A DNA stretch of 5,322 bases from DATJLQ01 sp035509415 (GTDB lineage Bacteria > Pseudomonadota > Alphaproteobacteria > JACZXZ01), in the NCBI GenBank assembly GCA_035509415.1, contig DATJLQ010000010.1:1-5322 (forward strand), given 5' to 3'. Every line of letters begins with the position of its first letter. Position 1 is the stretch's first letter. Shown here piece after piece: positions 1 to 5,171 of this stretch. The notes below the pieces were generated by a model, which had not been told where the DNA came from, searched no databases, and saw only the letters and a list, made by a program, of their open reading frames with translations. A program made the position numbers and the translations under genes.

Positions 1-13
1 TGTCGCGGTATAT

Positions 14-28
14 GTTCCTGTTATGTTC
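14..28. promoter_or_regulatory. Probable LexA (SOS) operator, GTTC-N7-GTTC
   Basis: The sequence GTTCCTGTTATGTTC is an exact match to the direct-repeat operator GTTC-N7-GTTC known for LexA in Alphaproteobacteria. On the other strand it reads GAACATAACAGGAAC. It lies in an AT-richer patch than its surroundings. No gene to the right fits as its target, because the next gene, phaC, ends toward it behind a terminator. The likely target is therefore a leftward gene starting beyond base 1. A chance match in a window of this size is possible but not very likely. The target gene is not visible. Confidence 0.55.
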
Positions 29-97
29 TCATTAGCTGCCAAGCGATCCCGCCTGTCAAGCGCTCGTCTCATGGGCCGTTGCCAGAATTCCCACGGC

Positions 98-172
98 GTC
101 ATGCCCGGCCTCGACCGGGCATCCACGACCACTCGTCAAGACATGGATGGCCGGGCCAAGCCCGGCCATGAC
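98..172. repeat. Imperfect palindromic intergenic repeat (REP-like)
   Basis: The stretch begins GTCATGCCCGG and ends CCCGGCCATGAC. Read from the two ends inward, the arms agree over about 30 bases with a few substitutions and one single-base shift (GTCATG-CCGG-CT-G-CC-GG-CATCCA-G), around a centre of about 14 bases. Transcribed, it would fold into a long hairpin. The pattern GTCATG...CCGGGC...CATCCACG is, from memory, a high-copy intergenic repeat in Bradyrhizobium, Rhodopseudomonas and relatives. Only one copy is present here. It has no T-tract, so it is not a canonical terminator by itself. Confidence 0.75.
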
Positions 173-222
173 ACGCGGCGGTCGCGGCGAAACTTCGCGC
201 CGGCCGGCCGCCATGCCCAGAT

Positions 223-251
223 AAAAAAGCCCCCGCGTCGAGCGCGGGGGC
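223..251 (-). terminator. Intrinsic terminator of phaC
   Basis: On the minus strand, a perfect 9-bp stem (GCCCCCGCG against CGCGGGGGC, bases 229-237 and 243-251) with a 5-base loop is followed directly by six Ts (the A run at 223-228 on the + strand). It lies 76 bases past the phaC stop codon and in the right orientation to end that transcript. On the + strand the hairpin is not followed by a T run, so it should act one way only. Confidence 0.9.
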
Positions 252-327
252 GAGTTTCGCCTAGTAGGAAGCCTAACGGCTCCCGCATCTAGTACGGCCG
301 GTGCGCCGCGACCTTGCGCCCTCGGGA

Positions 328-2274
328 TCAGGTTTCGCTTACATAGCGCCCGGGCGCCGGGCCGAGCGAGGGATAGCCCTTGTCGGCGGCGCTCAGGCTC
401 GGCGGCGCGGTCTTGCGCCCGTCATGCGCCTCGAGCCACTCGGCCCAGACCGGCCACCAGGAGCCCTCCTCAGGCGGATTGGCCGCGAGCCACGCATCGG
501 GATCGACGTAGCGCGCACCCGCACCATGGCGCGCGAGCCGATAGTGCCGGCCCGGATGCTCCGGCTCGCTGATGATGCCCGCATTGTGTCCCCCGCTGGT
601 AAGCAGGAACGTGACCTCGGTCTCGAGCAGCAGGTTGAGCTTGTAGACCGAGCGCCAGGGCGCCACGTGGTCGGTCTCGGTCGCGACCGCGAACACGGGG
701 GCGCGGATGTCGCCGAGCGCCACCGGCCGGCCCGCGACCTTGTGGCGCCCCTCGACCAGGTCGTTGTCGAGGAACAGGTGCCGGAGATACTCGCTGTGCA
801 TGCGATAGGGCATGCGCGTCGCGTCGGCGTTCCACGCCATGAGATCGCTCATCGGCGCGCGCTCGCCCATGAGATACTCGTGCACGAGGCGCGACCAGAT
901 GAGGTCGTTCGAGCGCAGCAGTTGGAACGCGCCCGCCATCTGCTTGGTGTCGAGATAGCCCTGGTTCCACATCACGTCGTCGAGATAAGCGAGCTCGCTC
1001 TCGTCGATGAAGAGGGTGAGCTCGCCCGCGTCGGTGAAGTCGACCTGGGTCGCGAGCAGCGTGAGGCTCTTGAGCGGCGACTCCTCGCGCGCGAGCACCG
1101 CGGCCGCGATCGCGAGCAACGTGCCGCCGAGGCAATAGCCGACCGCGTCGATCTGCTCGCCCGGCACGATCGCGCGCACCGCGCGCACCGCCTCGAGCAC
1201 GCCGAGATTGAGGTAATCCTCGATGCCGAGGTCGCGGTCGGCGCTGGTGGGATTGTGCCACGAGATCATGAACACGGTGTGGCCGCGCTCGACCAGGTAC
1301 TTGACCAGCGAATTCTGGGGCGAGAGATCGAGGATGTAGTACTTCATGATCCAGGCCGGCACGATCAGGACCGGGGCCGCGCGCACCTCCTCGGTCGCGG
1401 GCGCGTACTGGATGAGCTCGATGAGGCGGTTGCGGTAGACGACCTGTCCTGGGGTGATCGCGACCTCGTGGCCGGGGCGGAATTTCTCCGCTCCTACCGG
1501 CGGCCGGCCCGCGATCGCGCGCTCCCAATCCTCGATCGCGTTCATCGCCCCTTGCACCAGATTGGCGCCGCCCTTCTCGAGCGTGGTCTTGAGCAAGACC
1601 GGGTTGGTCGGGATGAAGTTGGAGGGCGAGACCGTGTCGAGCAGCTGGCGCGCCGCGAAGGACGCGACCTGCTCGTGATGGCGCGACACGCCGTCGATGC
1701 CAGTGGTCGCGTTGTGCCACCATTGCTGGTTCAAGAGGAACCATTGATAGAAGAACCGGAACGGCGCGGTCTGCCAGGCGGGATCGCGGAAGCGGTGATC
1801 CTGCGCGAGCGGCTCGACGCAGGGCGGCGTCGCGGGCTCGGCGGCCGCGCGCGCGGCGTGGATCCCGAAGCGCGTCGCCTTCCGGAGCGCTTTCTCGCCG
1901 AGCGCCTGCTGCTTTCCGGGCGAGGTCGCGAGATGGAAGGCCCAGTCGAAATAGGCGAGCGCCAGGCTCGCGGGCGAGACCGATCGGGTCGCGCGCGCCA
2001 TGGTCGCGTGCATCAGCCGGTCGAGGCCGCTGTGGAAATCGTCGACGCGCGCTTCGCCGGGTGCCGGGCCGAGGCGCGCCGAGGATTCCGAGATCATGCG
2101 CGCGATGCGCTCGGGGCTCGGCATGAAGTCCGGCATGAGCTTGGCCCAAGACGCAGGCCAGGCGAGGGGCCAGGACGCGTCCGCGCGCGGCGCCGATGGC
2201 GGCGTCGGCTGGGATGCGCCCTGCTCGGGCTCGGGAGGCGCCGGCGTTTCGCGCCGGCGAAGAGTTTCTGCCAT
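328..2274 (-). CDS. phaC: Class I poly(3-hydroxyalkanoate) synthase (PhaC)
   Basis: PhaC polymerises (R)-3-hydroxyacyl-CoA into polyhydroxyalkanoate, releasing CoA, at the surface of the carbon-storage granule. The 648-residue protein has an Ala/Pro-rich, probably flexible N-terminus (about 1-40), a PhaC_N region (about 80-270) and an alpha/beta-hydrolase domain (about 275-575). The lipase-like box GYCLGGT gives nucleophile Cys381. Asp535 (in ATETDHVAPW) and His563 (in SGGHNAG) complete the triad; the 28-residue Asp-His spacing equals that of the Cupriavidus necator enzyme (Asp480, His508). The C-terminal WW-WAEWL and PGRYV segments are also typical. Length is somewhat above the roughly 590 residues of C. 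necator PhaC because of both ends. The frame is open back to 2415, but I chose the Met at 2274 because GAGG (2280-2283) lies 5 bases upstream; the extra 47 codons would overlap the apparent promoter. It is a single-gene transcript with its own terminator. A C-terminal hydrophobic-partner gene (phaE) is absent, consistent with class I. Confidence 0.96.
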   Translation of the reverse strand: MAETLRRRETPAPPEPEQGASQPTPPSAPRADASWPLAWPASWAKLMPDFMPSPERIARMISESSARLGPAPGEARVDDFHSGLDRLMHATMARATRSVSPASLALAYFDWAFHLATSPGKQQALGEKALRKATRFGIHAARAAAEPATPPCVEPLAQDHRFRDPAWQTAPFRFFYQWFLLNQQWWHNATTGIDGVSRHHEQVASFAARQLLDTVSPSNFIPTNPVLLKTTLEKGGANLVQGAMNAIEDWERAIAGRPPVGAEKFRPGHEVAITPGQVVYRNRLIELIQYAPATEEVRAAPVLIVPAWIMKYYILDLSPQNSLVKYLVERGHTVFMISWHNPTSADRDLGIEDYLNLGVLEAVRAVRAIVPGEQIDAVGYCLGGTLLAIAAAVLAREESPLKSLTLLATQVDFTDAGELTLFIDESELAYLDDVMWNQGYLDTKQMAGAFQLLRSNDLIWSRLVHEYLMGERAPMSDLMAWNADATRMPYRMHSEYLRHLFLDNDLVEGRHKVAGRPVALGDIRAPVFAVATETDHVAPWRSVYKLNLLLETEVTFLLTSGGHNAGIISEPEHPGRHYRLARHGAGARYVDPDAWLAANPPEEGSWWPVWAEWLEAHDGRKTAPPSLSAADKGYPSLGPAPGRYVSET

Positions 2275-2300
2275 GACGGCCTCGCGATGCGCCCGGCCCC

Positions 2301-2334
2301 GGGACGCGCCGGACACGCGCCGGACACGCGTCCC
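2301..2334 (-). repeat. Inverted repeat enclosing a tandem 11-mer in the phaC leader
   Basis: GGGACGCG (2301-2308) and CGCGTCCC (2327-2334) form a perfect 8-bp inverted repeat. The span between and over them contains two perfect adjacent copies of GCGCCGGACAC (2306-2316 and 2317-2327). If the phaC transcript starts near 2343, this hairpin would sit in the 5' leader, ending about 26 bases before the start codon and leaving the ribosome binding site free. It could be a leader hairpin that stabilises the mRNA, a protein-binding site, or a by-product of GC-rich slippage. The sequence does not decide between these. Confidence 0.5.
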
Positions 2335-2349
2335 GCCGGGCGATGGGCG

Positions 2350-2391
2350 ATTATCCGCCCCGGCGTCGCGCGCCGAATTGATCTGGGTCAC
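2350..2391 (-). promoter_or_regulatory. phaC promoter with FNR/FixK-type box
   Basis: On the minus strand, GTGACCCAGATCAA (2378-2391) matches the FNR/FixK consensus TTGA-N6-TCAA at 7 of 8 arm positions; the first base is G instead of T. Exactly 22 bases beyond it lies GATAAT (2350-2355), five of six matches to the TATAAT -10 hexamer. This places the box centre at about -41.5 relative to a start near 2343, the class II activator position, and explains why no good -35 hexamer is seen. The predicted leader is about 70 bases. A CRP-like protein (GTGA-N6-TCAC type) is an alternative reader of this box. Confidence 0.6.
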
Positions 2392-2468
2392 GGCGTTTCC
2401 GGGGCTTGCGCGCACAATCGACCACCATTGCGGCAGGTTCGTGACGCAACGCGCGCGAGGAAATGCCG

Positions 2469-2777
2469 ATGCTCACCTGGAAGGATTGCGTCGCCCTTTG
2501 CGCCGTCAACGAGGCGGAAATCGACGCCATCGCCGAGCATGAGGGGATTCCGGAGACGGTCGCGCTCGAGCTCGGCAATTATCTCTGCCACCTGCCCGAC
2601 GGCGAGCCCGCGATCCGGCGCATGATCCTCGACGACATGGAGCATGCGCGCCGCGCGGGCGACCGCAGGCGCCTCCTCGTGCTGCTCGAAACCCTCAAGC
2701 ATTTCGTCGACACGCACGGGCCCGGGACGCCCAAGGCGCCGCGCGCCATTTCGGGGCATCCCACGCGCGCGCGCTGA
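2469..2777 (+). CDS. Small conserved hypothetical protein, soluble
   Basis: This 102-residue protein begins MLTWKDCVALC and is mainly charged helices, with no membrane segment or signal peptide. I recognise it only as a type of short alphaproteobacterial hypothetical protein with a conserved core (TWxDC...EAEIDAIAEHEGIPE...ALELGNYL...PDGEP.I.RMILDD). The segment AEIDAIAEHEGIPETVALELGNYL (about residues 16-39) looks like two short helices, and residues 50-80 like a longer one. The C-terminal 20 residues are Pro/Arg-rich and probably disordered. Two Met codons compete: the one at 2463 sits only 2 bases after GAGG (2457-2460), too close, while the one at 2469 has GAGGAA at a 6-base spacing, so 2469 is chosen. 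It is divergent from phaC and shares its 194-base control region. Function is unknown. Confidence 0.85.
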   Translation: MLTWKDCVALCAVNEAEIDAIAEHEGIPETVALELGNYLCHLPDGEPAIRRMILDDMEHARRAGDRRRLLVLLETLKHFVDTHGPGTPKAPRAISGHPTRAR

Positions 2778-2911
2778 GCGGCGCGGCGCTCGTCTCATTC
2801 TCGTCCGGATCGATTGAATCGCGCGGTTGAACCGCCGAACCGACGCACGCGGAACGGCGACGCGCGGGACGCATGCCCGCTCGACCTCGTTCCGGCGTTG
2901 CGGAGATCGGC

Positions 2912-2953
2912 AAATAAAAATCCCCGGGGCGGGGACCGACCCCGTCCCGGGGA
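2912..2953 (-). terminator. Intrinsic terminator of the Hsp20 gene
   Basis: On the minus strand, an 8-bp outer stem (TCCCCGGG, 2946-2953, with CCCGGGGA, 2921-2928), one mismatch, and a 5-bp inner stem (CGGGG with CCCCG) close a 5-base loop; ATTTTTATTTG follows immediately. It begins 9 bases after the Hsp20 stop codon. The stem would also form in rightward RNA from the small gene ending at 2777, but with no T run behind it. The 134 bases between that gene and this hairpin hold no gene and only a short 6-bp palindrome (2823-2835). Confidence 0.92.
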
Positions 2954-2962
2954 CCGGGGAGC

Positions 2963-3475
2963 CTAGGCCGCCTTAACCTCGATCTTCTTCTGTTGCTTCT
3001 GCGTTTCGGCGCTCTTGGGCAGGGTCACCGTGAGCACGCCCTTGCCGAAGCTCGCCGCGATCTTCGCCTGGTCGACGCCCTTGGGCAGCGCGAAGGCGCG
3101 CTGGAAGGCGCCGAAGCTGCGTTCGGAGAGGTAGAAGTTCTTGTTCTTCTCCTCCTTCTCCAGCTTCTTCTCGCCCTTGATCACGAGCATGTCGCCGCTC
3201 ACCGTGACCTCGACGTCCTTTTCCTCGAGGCCGGGCAGCTCGGCCATGACCGTGAAGGCCTTGTCGTCCTCGTTCACGTCCACGGCCGGGAGCGTCAACT
3301 CGGGCTCCATGCCGAAGAAGCGGCCGAACGAGGGAACCTCGAAGGCGCTCGGGAAGCGCGTCGTCGAGAAACGGTCGAACAGGCGGTCCATTTCCTTGCG
3401 GAAGGACTGCCAAGGCTCGAACGCCCCGGCGCGCGCGGGCGCCGTCCTGTTGATCTGCACAGGTGCGTTTGCCAT
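2963..3475 (-). CDS. hsp20: Hsp20 / alpha-crystallin family small heat shock protein
   Basis: Small heat shock proteins are ATP-independent holdases that form oligomers and keep unfolding proteins soluble in the cytoplasm. The 170-residue protein has an N-terminal arm (1-60) with an FxPWQSFRKEMDRLFDRF helix typical of bacterial class A Hsp20, then the alpha-crystallin domain (about 63-153) with VDVNEDDKAFTV, AELPGLEEKDVEV and the hallmark FGKGVLTVTLPK (143-154). The C-terminal anchor IEV (165-167) matches the I-x-I/V motif needed for oligomer assembly. The frame stays open to 3565, but the Met at 3475 is preceded by GGAGG (3481-3485) at 5 bases; the Met at 3487 has no such site. Its own terminator follows. 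The only promoter signal I see is an FNR/FixK-type box rather than an obvious heat-shock sigma-32 promoter. In Azotobacter an Hsp20 associates with polyhydroxybutyrate granules, which makes the phaC neighbourhood suggestive but not proof. Confidence 0.95.
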   Translation of the reverse strand: MANAPVQINRTAPARAGAFEPWQSFRKEMDRLFDRFSTTRFPSAFEVPSFGRFFGMEPELTLPAVDVNEDDKAFTVMAELPGLEEKDVEVTVSGDMLVIKGEKKLEKEEKNKNFYLSERSFGAFQRAFALPKGVDQAKIAASFGKGVLTVTLPKSAETQKQQKKIEVKAA

Positions 3476-3528
3476 GAGGGCCTCCATCGCGTGAATCCGC
3501 GTGCGCCCGAAGGGCGCCGCGACCGCAG

Positions 3529-3570
3529 AGGCTAGACGATTCGGGCCCACAGCGCATTGATCCACGTCAA
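3529..3570 (-). promoter_or_regulatory. hsp20 promoter with perfect FNR/FixK-type box
   Basis: On the minus strand, TTGACGTGGATCAA (3557-3570) is a full match to TTGA-N6-TCAA and to the longer form TTGAY-N4-RTCAA. Exactly 22 bases further lies TAGCCT (3529-3534), a weak -10 hexamer (three of six matches) that places the box centre at about -41.5 from a start near 3522 and gives a leader of about 46 bases. The box begins 13 bases after the stop codon of the upstream dioxygenase gene. FNR, FixK and Anr proteins all read this motif; which one acts here cannot be told from the sequence. Confidence 0.7.
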
Positions 3571-3583
3571 ACGGCGCGCGACC

Positions 3584-4531
3584 TCAGGGCGAGGCGTGCT
3601 CGATGAAGCTCTGGGGTGCCGCGTCGCCCCATTGGGAATCGAGCCCGTCCTCCGCCGCGACCAGGTTGCCGGGGGTCGACGCGTTGAGCATGTCGACGTC
3701 GGTCCAATGCTCGTGCGCGCGGCCCCAGGGATCGAACCAGTAGTCGAACACCTGGCTCCCGAGGATATGGCGCCCGATGCCCCAGACGTGGCGGTATTTG
3801 CCCGCCGCCTTCAGATGCTCGTGGCCCAGCATCACGTCGTCGATGTCCTGCACCTCGAAGGCGAGATGGTTGAGGCCGGTCTTCTCGCCCTTGACGCACA
3901 GGAAGACGTGATGGTCGACATATTGGTCGCCGCGATCGATGCGGTTGAAGGACAGCACGATATTGTCGGGCGTGCCGGCATAGACGTCGTCCGACAGGAT
4001 GAGGCCGAGCGTCTGGCGGAACCAGGCGAGCGATTCCTCGAGCTTCGGCGTCATCATCACCGCGTGGCCGAGCCGCTTCACCTGGGACGGGCCCGCGGGG
4101 AGGCGCGTGAGCTCGCCCCGGCGGCGCAGCTTCTCCTGGCCCCAATTGAGCTGGTTGCGGCGTACCGGGAGCGGTTCCAGGGGCGAGATGCCGTGCACGA
4201 TCTCGATCTGGTAGCCGTTGGGCTCGCGCAGGCGCACGCGCTTCCCGCCACCCGGCTCGTCGATCGCCTCGACCGGGGACGCGCCGGGGAGCGACGCGAA
4301 GGCTGCGAGATCCGCCTCGCTTACGGCCTGGAAGGCGAGGCCGATGAAGCGCGCGGGCCCGAGCTCGGTCACGTGGATATGGTGCGTGGGGTCGGTGCCG
4401 CGCATGTAAAGCGCCTTGGGCGTACGCGCCGCGCGCACCATGCCGAAGGTGGTGAGGAACGCCTCGGCCTCGTCGAGATCGGGGGCCGCGAGGCGCCCAT
4501 AGGCGATATCGATCGCTTTGACTTTCGGCAT
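3584..4531 (-). CDS. Type I extradiol ring-cleavage dioxygenase-like VOC protein
   Basis: The 315-residue protein carries two vicinal-oxygen-chelate domains (about 5-115 and 150-280), the layout of BphC-type enzymes that open catechols next to the hydroxyls using Fe(II) and O2. The metal ligands would be His156 (RLGHAV), His222 (LNHLAFEV) and Glu274 (AHEHW). Active-site residues also appear: His207 (DHHVF), His255 (GRH) and Tyr264 (DYWFDPWG). The spacings 207-222 and 264-274 equal those of BphC His195-His210 and Tyr250-Glu260, so it should be catalytically competent. The signature Y-x2-D-P-x-G-x3-E is intact; Asp263 replaces the usual hydrophobic residue before Tyr. The Met at 4531 is chosen because AAGGGAG (4538-4544) lies 6 bases upstream. 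No ring-hydroxylating oxygenase, hydrolase or regulator gene adjoins it, so the substrate is unknown. It may read through into hsp20, since no terminator separates them. A non-degradative VOC role is possible. Confidence 0.88.
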   Translation of the reverse strand: MPKVKAIDIAYGRLAAPDLDEAEAFLTTFGMVRAARTPKALYMRGTDPTHHIHVTELGPARFIGLAFQAVSEADLAAFASLPGASPVEAIDEPGGGKRVRLREPNGYQIEIVHGISPLEPLPVRRNQLNWGQEKLRRRGELTRLPAGPSQVKRLGHAVMMTPKLEESLAWFRQTLGLILSDDVYAGTPDNIVLSFNRIDRGDQYVDHHVFLCVKGEKTGLNHLAFEVQDIDDVMLGHEHLKAAGKYRHVWGIGRHILGSQVFDYWFDPWGRAHEHWTDVDMLNASTPGNLVAAEDGLDSQWGDAAPQSFIEHASP

Positions 4532-4847
4532 CTCCCACTCCCTTAATTTTTCGCTTCTTGAGCGCAATCCTCGAGGCCGCCGGCTCGATTCGAGCGGCGC
4601 TCGATTTCGGCAGGGCCGATTCTGGCAAGCTGGGGCATAAAATGGAAGGCCCCGCCGACGATTTCGGGTCCGAATCGGTCGCACTCTTCGCCGGCGCGGA
4701 AATCCCCGCCGCGACTCGGGCGCCGTCCCACTGCCTTCTCGTTAGGCAATTGAAACTTTGCCATCGATTTGGTATCTGGATGGCGCCAGCCGGGGGGTTG
4801 GGGGGCGCAGGAACGGTTGCAACGAGACGAGATGATCAGTCGGTCCG
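4532..4847. other. Divergent intergenic region without a supportable gene
   Basis: This 316-base stretch separates the leftward dioxygenase gene from the rightward small membrane-protein gene. Open frames crossing it lack ribosome binding sites and recognisable protein features. It holds the dioxygenase ribosome binding site, a weak rightward promoter candidate (4750-4778) and two runs of six Gs separated by TT (4792-4805). I could not find a convincing promoter for the dioxygenase gene or an FNR-type box here. Confidence 0.6.
4750..4778 (+). promoter_or_regulatory. Possible sigma-70-type promoter for the small membrane protein
   Basis: TTGAAA (4750-4755; five of six matches to TTGACA) and TATCTG (4773-4778; three of six to TATAAT) are separated by 17 bases in an AT-rich pocket. 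Transcription would start near 4785 and leave a leader of about 62 bases containing the paired G runs. The -10 match is weak, so this remains tentative. Confidence 0.3.
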
Positions 4848-5090
4848 ATGCCCCTGCTTGAGTTGCGTCATAAGCGCTACGCGAAAACCCAGAAGAGCAA
4901 TCACCATTGGTTATGGTGCTTCCTCTTCGGGCCGCTCTATTTCGCGCAAAAGCGCATCTGGTTCCACGCCATCCTGTCGGCGGTGCTGACCGTGCTCACG
5001 CTCGGCCTGTCCTGGATGATCTATCCGCTCGCGGCGCGCTCGGCGGTGAGCGCCTTTTATCGGAAGCAAGGCTGGGAAGACATCAGCTAG
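4848..5090 (+). CDS. Small membrane protein, DUF2628-like
   Basis: This 80-residue protein has a basic, hydrophilic N-terminus (LRHKRYAKTQK), a short aromatic hydrophobic stretch WLWCFLFGPLYFA (21-33), a turn with QKRIWFH, a clear membrane helix (about 40-62: AILSAVLTVLTLGLSWMIYP) and a polar tail ending RKQGWEDIS. The order FxFGPxYF, KxxWxHA, LGxSWxIYP, then Y-x-K-x-GW resembles small inner-membrane proteins of the DUF2628 kind; that assignment is from memory and function is unknown. By the positive-inside rule both ends probably face the cytoplasm. The ATG at 4848 is the only usual start after the in-frame stop at 4833-4835, yet no good Shine-Dalgarno sequence precedes it, so translation may be weak or leader-dependent. 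Confidence 0.75.
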   Translation: MPLLELRHKRYAKTQKSNHHWLWCFLFGPLYFAQKRIWFHAILSAVLTVLTLGLSWMIYPLAARSAVSAFYRKQGWEDIS

Positions 5091-5171
5091 GCGGGACGGC
5101 GGCCTTGCTCTCGAGGCGCGTGAGTCGGGCTCGCCGGGACGCTTCCAGGCGCGAGCTGCTTTTCGGCCCGG

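Larger units (their letters stand above)
1..327. other. Gene-free intergenic stretch at the left edge
   Basis: I see no supportable gene here. It contains, from left to right, a probable LexA operator, a palindromic intergenic repeat, the phaC terminator and the 3' untranslated end of phaC. An 89-codon open frame on the + strand (23-292) runs through the repeat and the terminator hairpin and has an arginine-rich composition typical of chance frames in GC-rich DNA, so it is not called. The SOS-type box at the extreme left suggests that the control region of another gene, beginning to the left of the window, extends into this stretch. Confidence 0.7.

Noticed and set aside
23..292. 89-codon + strand frame at the left edge
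   Set aside because: It crosses the palindromic repeat and the phaC terminator, is Arg/Pro-rich and has no ribosome binding site or homologous-looking segment.
301..2625. Very long + strand open frame (774 codons) antisense to phaC
   Set aside because: It mirrors phaC, is dominated by Arg, Gly, Ala, Glu and Asp repeats typical of antisense frames in GC-rich genes, lacks recognisable domains and has no ribosome binding site. The opposite strand encodes a complete, motif-verified PHA synthase.
2823..2835. Short palindrome GCGGTTGAACCGC downstream of the small gene, considered as its terminator
   Set aside because: The stem is only 6 bp with a single central base and no T run follows, so it cannot be supported as a terminator.
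2993..3535. + strand frame with a Leu-rich stretch antisense to hsp20, which might suggest a membrane or toxin peptide
   Set aside because: The Leu run is the complement of the Lys/Glu-rich KKLEKEEKNKN segment of Hsp20; there is no ribosome binding site and the Hsp20 assignment is secure.
3557..4546. + strand open frame (329 codons) antisense to the dioxygenase gene
   Set aside because: The minus strand carries the two VOC domains with conserved ligands; the + frame is low-complexity and starts inside the FNR-type box.
4558..4989. 143-codon + strand frame over the 4.6-5.0 kb region
   Set aside because: It overlaps the small membrane-protein gene in another frame, spans the promoter and G-run region and shows no protein features.
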